Part shown: in pieces, positions 20,075 through 28,909 of the stretch
Layout of the letters: each line of letters starts with the position of its first letter
How positions within the stretch are numbered: position 1 is the stretch's first letter
Source of the DNA: Saprospiraceae bacterium
GTDB lineage: Bacteria; Bacteroidota; Bacteroidia; Chitinophagales; Saprospiraceae
Length of the DNA stretch: 64,000 nt
Reading direction: 5' to 3'
Assembly: GCA_021738725.1 (NCBI GenBank)
Contig: JAIPBE010000003.1
Coordinates: forward strand, 62,001-126,000
Made by a program: the position numbers and the translations under genes
Notes under the pieces: generated by a model
Database searches by the model: none
What the model saw: the letters and a program-made list of their open reading frames with translations, nothing else
Told to the model about the DNA's origin: nothing

Positions 20075-22288
20075 TTAGAGAGAGTATCGGATCCCCATAT
20101 ATACCCGGGTTCCGATCACCGGTGCATAAACACGTGACGCATCGAAATGCTCGCTGTCGGGTTGCTGCCAGTCCACAATGGGATATGGCTGGGTCTTGTT
20201 GGTCAGATTCTCTCCGCCCAGATAAATATCCAGATCACCATGTGTCCAGGACACCTGGCTGTTGACCAGCACATAGGCGGGTGAATGCTGGGGGGATTGG
20301 GCGATCACATCCGGTGGAAATCCATGCTGGCTAGGCAGACGCATGGATCCCACCCCCTGTCCGGTGAGATTGAACCGCCACACCTTGTCGGGTGTGACAT
20401 AATCCAGGGTGGCCAGCAAGCGGTGCAATGGTACCATGGGCAGGGATTCCAACTTCCCCTGGTACGTCGTTTTGACCTCATTGTATTTCCAGGCCACTTT
20501 CAACTCGAGTCCCCGGGCAAGCTCCATATTGACCATTGCCAGCAGGCTGTTGCTATATGACCGACCATCCAGGTTGTACAGTTGGATCACGGTATGCTGC
20601 GATTCCATGTCCATCACCACCTGGTTGGTAAACCGGGTGTGAAACGCATCAAATACCAGACTCCAGATCCGGGAGCCCACCAGGATGCTTTTGGTCAGAT
20701 TTGTGCCAAATACCCAGGCATCCTCTGGCAAAAGTTTTTCGTTGACCTGCAGGGTCCAGTTGTTGAAGAGCATAGATTGCCAGTCCGGAGGAAAATTGGG
20801 ATTCCGCCAGCCCCGTCCTGCGGATACCCGAATCACTGTTTGGGCATCCAGATTTAATCGGGCATTTAAACGAGGTGTCACAAACCAACCAAATCGCTGG
20901 TGATAATCGGCCCGTACCCCCAGTATGATCCCCGCTCGGTTCTTCAGTGAAAAAGTCGACTTTTGAATGTCCTGAACAGAACCGTAGCTGTACTGCGTGA
21001 AGACACCACTGACCTGATCTTTGCGATCGAATGACACTCCGAAGAGGTCTTCCCGGATATCATCTGTCTGATGGCTGATCCCGGCAGAAAAGTTATGATC
21101 CGGAGTGGCTCCTTCCATATTGTACAACAGGTTCAGATAGGCGCCTCGCTGATCGCCATGATGGATTCTTGACCCATACTGACCCCGGTAGGTGTGGGCA
21201 TAGGCATTATAAATAAAACCGATGCTCTGGTAACGCGGGCCCTCAAAGACATGGCCGTTCTTTCCAAAGACTTCTACCCGGTCATTGTCCTGTTTCAACC
21301 GCCAGGGGTCATCCACTGTGCTGAGTTGTCCCCCTTCCTGACGATGCCGGATACCCTGGATATTGAATTGCCCTTCCGTTTTACCCAATTGATAGAACAT
21401 CCGATACATCCCATTCCATTGCTGGCGTTTCGGTAGGTCCAGAAACCGATCTCCATTTTTGTCAATTTCCTGTTGCTGGCCGCTCGCATGCAGGAGCAAA
21501 CCGGTGCTCAGGCTGGGCTTCCAGACACGATTCAGATGCATGTTGGCCTCCAACCGGCCCAGAGAATTTCCAAAAAGATTGATAAAGAAGGGACGATCTG
21601 TTTCCGGTTTGACCAGTTCGGTGTTGATCTGCCCGGTGATGGATTGCGGCCCATTGGCCACGGAGCTGGCCCCTTTGGAGATCTGCACGGATTCGACCCA
21701 GGTCCCCGGGATGTAGTCCAGGGCAAAAGGCTGAGCGAGGCCGTTCATCGCCGGTCGATTCTCGACCAGCAATTGTGTATAGATCCCCCGCAATCCAAGC
21801 ATTTGCACTTCTGACCCACCGGTGACCGCATTGGTCATACCGACGTCTACCGAAGCATTGGTTTCAAAACTTTCGGCCAGGTTACAGCAGGCGGCCTTTT
21901 TCAATTCATTCGAAGAGATGGTCTCCACATATCGTGTGCCCAGGGTAGAAATATAATTCCCTTTCTCCTCTTCGGTCACCTCAATCGTCCCCAGGGTGGC
22001 TACTCCGGACAAGGTGATATAGAGGTCCTGATCTTCCGGATCGACCTCCAAAGTGAAGGGTTCGTATCCCACATATTGGATGACCAGGGTGGTCACATCC
22101 TCCCGGCGGGGAATGGCAAATGCACCGTTGAGATCGGTGGTGACACCGGCAGTGGTCCTCTGCCACGAAACGGTAGCTCCAATCAGGAATTCATCTTCTT
22201 CATTGGCGACAAATCCTCGCAGATCGTCCGTCTGAGCCAAGGCTAGCGTTGTGATGAGAAGGGTAAAAAAACTAAAAATCCACTTCAT
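20075..22288 (-). CDS. TonB-dependent receptor of the copper-type group
   Basis: Outer-membrane receptor of 737 residues. It has a signal peptide (MKWIFSFFTLLITTLALAQ), a carboxypeptidase-like domain at about 22-105, then a plug with the distinctive KKAACCNLAESFETNASVDV and MLGLRGIYTQLLVENRP segments. This subgroup in Bacteroidota is usually preceded by a small cysteine-rich HYC_CC_PP-type protein, as here. The barrel ends MGIRYSL. The double Cys in the plug and the Cys-rich partner suggest a metal, perhaps copper; that is inference from the family. The start at 22288 gives a standard signal peptide; an ATG at 22309 would add seven residues. Confidence 0.87.
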   Translation of the reverse strand: MKWIFSFFTLLITTLALAQTDDLRGFVANEEDEFLIGATVSWQRTTAGVTTDLNGAFAIPRREDVTTLVIQYVGYEPFTLEVDPEDQDLYITLSGVATLGTIEVTEEEKGNYISTLGTRYVETISSNELKKAACCNLAESFETNASVDVGMTNAVTGGSEVQMLGLRGIYTQLLVENRPAMNGLAQPFALDYIPGTWVESVQISKGASSVANGPQSITGQINTELVKPETDRPFFINLFGNSLGRLEANMHLNRVWKPSLSTGLLLHASGQQQEIDKNGDRFLDLPKRQQWNGMYRMFYQLGKTEGQFNIQGIRHRQEGGQLSTVDDPWRLKQDNDRVEVFGKNGHVFEGPRYQSIGFIYNAYAHTYRGQYGSRIHHGDQRGAYLNLLYNMEGATPDHNFSAGISHQTDDIREDLFGVSFDRKDQVSGVFTQYSYGSVQDIQKSTFSLKNRAGIILGVRADYHQRFGWFVTPRLNARLNLDAQTVIRVSAGRGWRNPNFPPDWQSMLFNNWTLQVNEKLLPEDAWVFGTNLTKSILVGSRIWSLVFDAFHTRFTNQVVMDMESQHTVIQLYNLDGRSYSNSLLAMVNMELARGLELKVAWKYNEVKTTYQGKLESLPMVPLHRLLATLDYVTPDKVWRFNLTGQGVGSMRLPSQHGFPPDVIAQSPQHSPAYVLVNSQVSWTHGDLDIYLGGENLTNKTQPYPIVDWQQPDSEHFDASRVYAPVIGTRVYMGIRYSL

Positions 22289-22356
22289 GTTATGTTCTGT
22301 CTGGTTCATGATTCATTTCCGTCACACCAACAGGGTGTGGACAAACAGATCAGAAC

Positions 22357-22809
22357 CTAACAACGAATCTGGCAATCCGTCAGATAGAGTGGAGGGCCTG
22401 CTGGAAGGTATTGGAAAATGGAAGGATGAATGGTCTGCATTGCATTCAAACCAGGATCAGATATCCAGACCGGACCGCTTCCAATGACATAAATGTCTTG
22501 GGTGGTTTCGGTGGTCTGGATCGTCTTGTCCGCCAGAAACTGAACATAGATCCGGGCAAGAGTCGTTTCCTGATCCTGGCAATTGCCCTTTTCCGATACG
22601 TCGCCCCCTTCCTCAGAAGTACAGCATTTCGGCCGGGCTTGAACAGGCGCTTTTTGACAGCACCCAGGATCCGATGCGCTGAACCAGGTGATCACCTGCT
22701 CTCCTTTGCAGAGGCAGATCATCCTCTGCACAGGTATTCCAGATGTACTCACGAACAGGAGTGCAGCCAGAGAATATGCCAGAATATGCCTCAACCGGAG
22801 TGACATCAT
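22357..22809 (-). CDS. Small cysteine-rich exported protein, HYC_CC_PP-like
   Basis: Exported protein of 150 residues, first gene of a two-gene operon with the TonB receptor 68 bases downstream. It has an N-terminal hydrophobic segment (HILAYSLAALLFVSTSG), then CLCKGE at about 32-37, two CC pairs (GCCQK and KCCTSE) and a late PP (PAGPPLYLT). This order of Cys motif, CC and PP is that of the HYC_CC_PP family found beside this receptor subgroup, though the first motif is CLC rather than HYC. A periplasmic metal-binding or relay role is plausible but unproven. ATGs at 22809 and 22806 are adjacent. Confidence 0.72.
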   Translation of the reverse strand: MMSLRLRHILAYSLAALLFVSTSGIPVQRMICLCKGEQVITWFSASDPGCCQKAPVQARPKCCTSEEGGDVSEKGNCQDQETTLARIYVQFLADKTIQTTETTQDIYVIGSGPVWISDPGLNAMQTIHPSIFQYLPAGPPLYLTDCQIRC

Positions 22810-22813
22810 GGTT

Positions 22814-22844
22814 CAAAGATACGTGTTAGTAGTTTGCCTATCAA
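22814..22844 (-). promoter_or_regulatory. Promoter of the metal-receptor operon
   Basis: Minus strand: -33 TTG (22844-22842), 20-base spacer, -7 TATCTTTG (22821-22814). The -7 box ends only 4 bases before the ATG at 22809, so the message may start at or next to the start codon. Confidence 0.68.
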
Positions 22845-22876
22845 TCCATTAGAGGCACCCAGACGTTAAGACACCG

Positions 22877-23464
22877 TTAATGATAGCTGCGCTCCAGGAT
22901 GGCTTTCTGGTAGACGTTCACATGATACCAGTTGACTTCCGGTGTCGCTTCCAACGGGTTCTCCCCTTCCTGTGGGCCTCCGGTAGCTTCCACATCCATG
23001 CCTCCAGCCAAGATCTCAAACCGGATCTTGTCCGCTTCCATTCCATACCGTGCCAGCAGGAGTTGCCCTTCCACTTCAAATCTGGACACAAAAACAGGCC
23101 CCAGGACCTGCCCTCCCAAGAGGATGCCATTTTGTTCGTCGATCTGCCAGGCGCCTTTTTCTGGATGTACTGGCAAAAGACGATATGCCCGGCGATCTTC
23201 CGAGTCGTTGGCATAATAGACTAGTGTCCAGGACCAGGAAAGTGAATCTTCCGGGATGATCTCCAATCGCATGGGTATTTCCCTGGGAGCGACTCCAGGG
23301 AAAAAGATCTGTAAAGTACCGGTCCAGATCCCCTCCCAGGCCAATGGAAACGTGCTGGTATCCTTTTGAATGGTTTTCCATTCCTGGGCGTCTACTGATG
23401 TGCCGATGCTCATGATCAGGACCACCAAGAACAGTCCCTTCTTAAACGTCTTCCATTGCTTCAT
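22877..23464 (-). CDS. Secreted protein of unknown function
   Basis: Not recognised. The product has 195 residues and a signal peptide (KKGLFLVVLIMSIGTSVDAQ). The mature part alternates charged and hydrophobic residues in a way that suggests a small beta barrel: WEGIWTGTLQIFFPG, then LSWSWTLVYYAND, LLPVHPEKGAWQIDEQNG, and a last segment with EVNWYHVNVYQKAILERSY. The WxGxWxG opening recalls lipocalin/nitrobindin-like folds, but nothing confirms it. It is divergent from the M1 peptidase gene with only 31 bases between the two starts, so their promoters overlap and they may be coregulated. Confidence 0.6.
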   Translation of the reverse strand: MKQWKTFKKGLFLVVLIMSIGTSVDAQEWKTIQKDTSTFPLAWEGIWTGTLQIFFPGVAPREIPMRLEIIPEDSLSWSWTLVYYANDSEDRRAYRLLPVHPEKGAWQIDEQNGILLGGQVLGPVFVSRFEVEGQLLLARYGMEADKIRFEILAGGMDVEATGGPQEGENPLEATPEVNWYHVNVYQKAILERSYH

Positions 23465-23495
23465 GAATGCCTATTTTTAACCTTGTGAAACGCCC

Positions 23496-26400
23496 ATGAA
23501 AGTACTACAATCCGTTTGCACCGCCCTGTTCCTCCTCTTTACGCTGGGCCAGCTGCGGTCGCAGATTCCCCATCAGTCCACCTCCCAGGAATTTGACATC
23601 CAGGCCAGTCTGGATGTGGCAGAACAACTTCTGGATGTGGAATATAACCTGCGGTATACCAATACCTCTACAGACACACTTTCCTCTTTGATCTTTCATC
23701 TGTGGGCGCAGGCATTCTCAGACCCCCTTTCTGCATATGGCCGACAGAAGCTCCTGTTCGGAGATGCAGGCTTCTATTTTCTGCCACCGGATGAACGCAT
23801 CGGATATCGATTCCTCCAGTTTTCGCAGGGACCTGATTTCCTCCGAGCAGAGCAGATCGGTCCTCATGTCGATATCGTTCGCCTTCATCTGAACACAGAC
23901 CTCCTGCCAGGACAGGAGGTGATCCTCCATGCAGATTATCAATTGGCCCTCCCCGGCTTTCATTCGCGCCTTGGAACGGATGGCGAGATCTGGCAACTCG
24001 CACATTGGTTTCCCAAACCCGCCCGATATGTCGATCACGAATGGCAGACGATCCCCTATCTGGAGATGGGTGAATTCACCCAGGATTTTGCCGGGTACAA
24101 GGTATCTCTGACCCTGCCGGACAGTTTTGTGGTGGTCTCTACCGGAGCGCCTGCGAATGATCGCACCCGATCCATCAGGCAAGAGGCGCTCGATCACACG
24201 AAAAACGGCCAACCGGGTATGCCGCATGCAGCGGGAACGTCCAGGACCTGGTCCTTTTCTGCCGCTCGGGTGCCTGACTTTGCCATGGCCTTATCGGCGC
24301 ATTATTTTTTGGAGGAGGTTGTTTTTTCTCTGCAAAACGGCAGCACTGTGGTTGGTCAATGTGCCTATACACCTGCCAGAAAGAATGGCTGGAAGAATGG
24401 CCTCCAATACGTTCGAGCAGCAACCCAATTTTATGATGAACATGTCGGCCCCTACCCCTGGCCCTATGTATCTGCCATCCAGGGGGTGAAGGAATTTTCC
24501 GGTGGTATGGAATACCCGATGATCACCTATATCCAACCGGGGATATCGGGTGCATCATTGGATGAGGTCATCGCCCATGAGGTGGGTCACAATTGGTTTT
24601 ATGGCGTCTTGTCCACGAACGAACGGCTGTACCCGTGGATGGACGAAGGGTTGAATTCCTATTTTGATCATCGGTACACGGCATCCCGGCAAACGCATTC
24701 CCGATTCAGTCAGGGATTTGATACTGAAGGTTGGTTGTTACGCGGGGAGGCCGGCAAACATTTGTTGCCGATCCCTGCGGAAGGGATCCAACATATGTAT
24801 TCGGAGATCGACTATCTGGTCGGCGCCTATACCATACCGGAACGGGTGTTCCGCACCCTGGAAAACCTCGTTGGACTGGAAGCTACTGATCATGCATTCC
24901 AACAGTATTATCAACGCTGGCAATTCGATCACCCTCTGCCAGGTGATCTGCGATCCGTATTCGAACATGAACTGGGAATCGATCTTGAATGGCTGTTCGG
25001 GGATGCTTTGTCAAAACCTTTTGTCCGGGACCTGTCGATCCGCAAAGCCAGGCATGCAAATGGTCCCTATCACATTACGATCCGGCAACAAGGACTGAAA
25101 GGTCTTCCCTGGTCGCTTCGACAAATGGATGGGGACAGCACCCTCCAGGAAGATTGGTGGTCAGGATTCTTACAAAGGGATACGACTGTGGAGGTCTCCA
25201 TATTGCCGGGCACACGGACCCTGTCTGTCCGGGATGGGATCGTACCTGACCTCCACCCGGCCAATGATCAATATCGGATGGCCGGTCCTTTTCACAGAAA
25301 AACAGGATGGGGTGTTGGCATAGGTCTCGGTGTCTATCGTGCACCCAGACTACGCACCTATGTGTTGCCCATCATCAGCAAGAATGTGTACGACGGGTTT
25401 CAAGCAGGTCTAGCCTTGCATAATCAGAAGGTCTACTATCAACCAGCCGGGTATTTTCTGGGGGTATTGTACGGATTCAGATCAAAACGGTTCGGGTATT
25501 CGGCTGCTGTCTATCAGGATATTTATCTCTCAGAGGGGCCGGCATTTGTTCGAATGGGTTTGCGGGCACGCTCAAACAGTTATTATACATTCGGTCAAAA
25601 TGATCTGCGCTACCATCGATTTGAACCTTATGCAGAGTGGCAAAATCAGGCTGAGATCCGGGCGGATGAAATGCATTGGCGAGTCGGTCTGTATGCCTGG
25701 TTCATCGGCCGACAGGAACTCGATTTTGATGGCGAATTCCCTCAGGTTGCCGAAGATCTGACCTGGGATCGGATCCTGTCATTGCGGTCTACCATCACGC
25801 ATAAAGAGGCCCTTCTGCCCTGGTCGATCAGTCTGGATACAGAATTTCAGCTTTACCGGGATGCATTTGATCGGCAGCAGGGATACGTGAAAACCGGGAT
25901 CGAATTTCAATTGGCCAATCAGTTTCTACCCAAACGGTATATTCATTTCCGTTCCTTTATAGGTGGCTTCCCGTATAATTCCCGAAGAGAATCGGGTAAT
26001 GTATCGAATCCATCCACACGCGGGAGCTATGCCTTGAGTTTTCAGGGAATCCATGATTATCGTTTTGAAGATCCATTTTTGGGCCGTTCGGAATATACAG
26101 GCACTGCGAGTCGGCAGATTCTGATCCAGGAGGGTGGATTTAAAACAGCCTTAGGTCCTGCATTTGGTGATGGTCAGAGCAACCATTTTATTGCTTCTGT
26201 CAATATACGCAGTGATCTTCCACTACCGATCCGATTACCCATCCAGATCTATTCCGATCTCGGATATTGGTCGGACCACTCTTTTATTGGCCAAAACAAA
26301 ACATTGTCGGACCAGATTTGGTGGGATTTCGGATTGGAGTTCAACATCCTGGACGATCGCATCCAGATTTTCTTTCCACTGGTACAGAATACACCGTTGA

Positions 26401-26504
26401 ACCAATTGCTCAAACAACGGGATGCATCGTACTGGAGTCGGGTCACCTGGTCGATCGATCTGAGCCTGCTGCAACTCCCCTGGGATTTTCCGGCGCTCTT
26501 CTAG
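23496..26504 (+). CDS. M1 family zinc aminopeptidase with C-terminal barrel-like region
   Basis: Gluzincin of the M1 family, 1002 residues. A signal peptide of about 22 residues is followed by the N-terminal beta domain. The catalytic domain has the aminopeptidase motif GGMEYP (336-341) and zinc site HEVGHNWF (H361, E362, H365) with third ligand E384 in WMDEGLNSYF. After about residue 590 the sequence changes to alternating aromatic and polar strands (GVGIGLGVYRAPRLRTYVLP, KVYYQPAGYFLGVLYGFRS, HWRVGLYAWFIGRQELDF), which look like an outer-membrane barrel of about 400 residues. Display of the peptidase at the outer membrane is inferred. Confidence 0.85.
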   Translation: MKVLQSVCTALFLLFTLGQLRSQIPHQSTSQEFDIQASLDVAEQLLDVEYNLRYTNTSTDTLSSLIFHLWAQAFSDPLSAYGRQKLLFGDAGFYFLPPDERIGYRFLQFSQGPDFLRAEQIGPHVDIVRLHLNTDLLPGQEVILHADYQLALPGFHSRLGTDGEIWQLAHWFPKPARYVDHEWQTIPYLEMGEFTQDFAGYKVSLTLPDSFVVVSTGAPANDRTRSIRQEALDHTKNGQPGMPHAAGTSRTWSFSAARVPDFAMALSAHYFLEEVVFSLQNGSTVVGQCAYTPARKNGWKNGLQYVRAATQFYDEHVGPYPWPYVSAIQGVKEFSGGMEYPMITYIQPGISGASLDEVIAHEVGHNWFYGVLSTNERLYPWMDEGLNSYFDHRYTASRQTHSRFSQGFDTEGWLLRGEAGKHLLPIPAEGIQHMYSEIDYLVGAYTIPERVFRTLENLVGLEATDHAFQQYYQRWQFDHPLPGDLRSVFEHELGIDLEWLFGDALSKPFVRDLSIRKARHANGPYHITIRQQGLKGLPWSLRQMDGDSTLQEDWWSGFLQRDTTVEVSILPGTRTLSVRDGIVPDLHPANDQYRMAGPFHRKTGWGVGIGLGVYRAPRLRTYVLPIISKNVYDGFQAGLALHNQKVYYQPAGYFLGVLYGFRSKRFGYSAAVYQDIYLSEGPAFVRMGLRARSNSYYTFGQNDLRYHRFEPYAEWQNQAEIRADEMHWRVGLYAWFIGRQELDFDGEFPQVAEDLTWDRILSLRSTITHKEALLPWSISLDTEFQLYRDAFDRQQGYVKTGIEFQLANQFLPKRYIHFRSFIGGFPYNSRRESGNVSNPSTRGSYALSFQGIHDYRFEDPFLGRSEYTGTASRQILIQEGGFKTALGPAFGDGQSNHFIASVNIRSDLPLPIRLPIQIYSDLGYWSDHSFIGQNKTLSDQIWWDFGLEFNILDDRIQIFFPLVQNTPLNQLLKQRDASYWSRVTWSIDLSLLQLPWDFPALF

Positions 26505-26529
26505 GACCGGATGGGTAAAATATTGTGGG

Positions 26530-26537
26530 TAGCTTTG
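26530..26537 (+). promoter_or_regulatory. Candidate -7 box of mscS
   Basis: TAGCTTTG, exact TAnnTTTG, 8 bases before the ATG at 26546. No good -33 is seen. If used, it excludes the GTG at 26525 as start. Confidence 0.4.
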
Positions 26538-26545
26538 TCCTTGTC

Positions 26546-27388
26546 ATGGACGAATTTCTCCAAATTGAAATATTGAAAATAGGCACTTACAGCCTCACGG
26601 TAGTCCAAGTGGCCTATGCGTTGGTTATCCTGTTTTTTGCGTGGTTGACGACTTTGATCATTACGTCAGTCGTCCGTCGATATTTTCGACGCAAGCATCT
26701 GGATATCGGTCGGTATTATTCTGTCAGCCGTCTGATCAGCTATGTCATTTATGTCATTGCCATCCTGATCTCTTTTCAGGCTCTGGGCATTCACCTCAGT
26801 GTTATTTGGGCCGGAGCCGCCGCCCTGTTGGTTGGTTTGGGTTTTGGATTACAGCATATATTCAACGACCTTGTTTCGGGTATCGTCTTGTTGATCGAAG
26901 GCACTGTAGCGGTCAATGATGTCGTCATCGTGGAAGGCATTGTGGGTATTGTTCGAGCTATCGGTTTGCGAACTTCGAAAGTGGAGACCCGGGACAAGGT
27001 GGTCATCATCATTCCCAATTCCAAACTGGTTTCTGAAAATGTCACCAATTGGAGTCACAATGATGCCACAACACGATTCCAGGTAAAAGTCGGTGTGTCC
27101 TATGCCTCCGATGTTGATCTCGTTGAACGACTGATGTTGAAAGCAGGGGCGGATCATCCACAAGTGGAACATTCTCCGGCACCCAAGGTCGCATTTGAGG
27201 AATTTGCCGATTCTTCCCTGAATTTTACGTTATACTTTTTTTCCGAGGAATTCCTGGCTATTGAATTTGTCAAAAGTGATCTGCGTTTTGCAATCACGCG
27301 ATTATTCCGAGAACACGGAATCGTCATTCCATTCCCTCAACGGGATTTGTGGATTCGCAATCCCGAGTCTCTGCATTCAGAATCATAA
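26546..27388 (+). CDS. MscS-type mechanosensitive channel
   Basis: Small-conductance mechanosensitive channel, 280 residues, close to E. coli MscS. Three membrane segments lie at about 15-35, 55-78 and 85-115. The third, pore-lining helix carries the Ala/Gly-rich WAGAAALLVGLGFGLQHIFNDLVSGIVLL pattern (given in parts: GLGFGLQ and FNDLVSG). It is followed by the beta domain (VEGIVGIVRAIGLRTSKVET, IIPNSKLVSENVTNWS) and the alpha/beta C-terminus ending PFPQRDLWI. An ATG start at 26546 (MDEFLQIEILKIG) is preferred over the GTG at 26525. It overlaps no gene and is followed by the methyltransferase after 7 bases. Confidence 0.92.
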   Translation: MDEFLQIEILKIGTYSLTVVQVAYALVILFFAWLTTLIITSVVRRYFRRKHLDIGRYYSVSRLISYVIYVIAILISFQALGIHLSVIWAGAAALLVGLGFGLQHIFNDLVSGIVLLIEGTVAVNDVVIVEGIVGIVRAIGLRTSKVETRDKVVIIIPNSKLVSENVTNWSHNDATTRFQVKVGVSYASDVDLVERLMLKAGADHPQVEHSPAPKVAFEEFADSSLNFTLYFFSEEFLAIEFVKSDLRFAITRLFREHGIVIPFPQRDLWIRNPESLHSES

Positions 27389-27395
27389 CGAGCCT

Positions 27396-28576
27396 ATGCA
27401 TCCAATTGTCATTTTGAAAAAGGGGCGCGAGGTTCCTCTTCTTCGTCGCCACCCGTGGATATTTTCCGGGGCTATTCTTCGATTGGAAGGCCAACCTCAG
27501 GATGGCGATCGTGTGATCATCACCGACCATCGGGAAAACCCACTGGGTTGGGGTCATTTTCATGATGGTTCAATATTGGTCAAGATCGTGGCCTTTGGTC
27601 CGGAAGCACCATCTGATGAACCGATCCGAGAAGCGCTTCTAAATGCCTGGGCGCTGCGCCAGCGGCTGGGATATGGTCCACTTAAACAAACCACCGGATT
27701 TCGATTGGTACATGGTGAAGGGGATCATCTGCCCGGATTGATCGTAGATATTTATGAGGGAACGGCTGTTTTCCAGGCACATTCTATCGGCATGTACCGC
27801 GAACGGGAATTGATCGTCGAATCACTTCTCGGTCTGGAAGGATTGAGCATTCAACATGTTTTTGATAAATCCAGATCGACCCTTCCGCCTCATTTTGCGA
27901 AAACCATTCGAGACGGATATCTCCATGGCGAGGAAGCCGGCACTCGTTTTACAGAGCATGGCATCCCTTTTCTTGCCCAGTGGGATGGTGGACAAAAAAC
28001 TGGATTCTTTCTCGATCAGAGAGAGAACAGGTTGTTACTTCAACGGTATGCCGCCGAGAAAACTGTGTTGAATGCCTTTTCCTATAGTGGTGGTTTTAGT
28101 GTCTACGCACTGCGTGGTCTGGCATCCGATGTGACCTCGGTAGATGTCTCCGGGAAAGCACTTGCACTTCTGGAAGAAAACCTGAAGATATCCGGATCAC
28201 CTGTAGACAAACACACCTCTGTCGAGGCAGATGTACTTCATTATTTACGAGACCATGAGACCTTATGGGATATTGTCATTCTCGACCCCCGGCCTTTGCC
28301 AAAAGCAAGAACAAGCGACATCAGGCCGTCCAGGGATATAAGCGCCTCAATGCAATGGGCATGAATCGAGTCAAATCCGGAGGATTATTATTCACTTTCA
28401 GTTGCAGTCAGGTGGTTGACAGCCAGCTTTTCAGAGATACTATTACAGCCGCAGCGCTGGAGGCCGGCCGTCAAGCCAAAATCCTGCATGTTCTTTCACA
28501 AGGTCCGGACCACCCGGTCAATCTGGTTCTGCCAGAGACCAGTTATCTCAAAGGCTTGGTATTAGAAATCCGCTAG
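27396..28576 (+). pseudogene. RlmI-like rRNA (cytosine-C5) methyltransferase, frameshifted
   Basis: Class I SAM-dependent methyltransferase of the RlmI type (PUA domain plus Rossmann domain) that would modify a cytosine of 23S rRNA. The first part, from ATG 27396 (MHPIVILKKGREVPLLRRHPW), is the PUA and SAM domain with VLNAFSYSGGFSVYAL as motif I. At the catalytic motif IV the frame breaks: the run of C at 28286-28290 has five C where six are needed to read D-P-P-A-F-A. The remainder (KSKNKRHQAVQGYKRLN ... GLVLEIR) continues in the next frame to the stop at 28576. With one base restored the protein is 393 residues, full length. It could be a sequencing error in a homopolymer or a true recent inactivation. 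Confidence 0.85.
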
Positions 28577-28581
28577 CCAGA

Positions 28582-28848
28582 GTGAGGCAGGTCCGTCTAC
28601 ATATTATCGGCAAGGTGCAAGGTGTTTGGTTTCGGGTCCATACCCGAGATCAGGCTAGGGCATTGCAATTGACCGGATGGGTACAGAATGAACCGGACGG
28701 ATCCGTCACGATTGTGGCATGTGGCCCGGAGAACAAGATCCAGCAACTCATCGATTGGTCGCACCAGGGATCTCCTTTATCCAGGGTGGAAAAAGTTATT
28801 TGCTCAAATGAACACCCTGAAGCATTTGATCGATTTGATATCCAATAG
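28582..28848 (+). CDS. Acylphosphatase
   Basis: Small cytoplasmic enzyme hydrolysing acyl phosphates, 88 residues, normal length. The catalytic loop GKVQGVWFRVHTRDQA includes the phosphate-binding Arg (R18 in WFRV). The catalytic Asn lies in GWVQNEPDGSV. A GTG start at 28582 is 5 bases after the methyltransferase stop; no in-frame ATG precedes the conserved N-terminus. Confidence 0.92.
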   Translation: MRQVRLHIIGKVQGVWFRVHTRDQARALQLTGWVQNEPDGSVTIVACGPENKIQQLIDWSHQGSPLSRVEKVICSNEHPEAFDRFDIQ

Positions 28849-28909
28849 CATGGGACAACAGGAAGGTCTCCATCTGTTTATGTAGTTTTACAGCCTAAAT
28901 CTTCACGAA

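Noticed and set aside
28265..28364. Programmed frameshift in the RlmI-like gene
   Set aside because: The site is a plain C run without a slippery heptamer, stem-loop or known precedent in this family; an indel is simpler.
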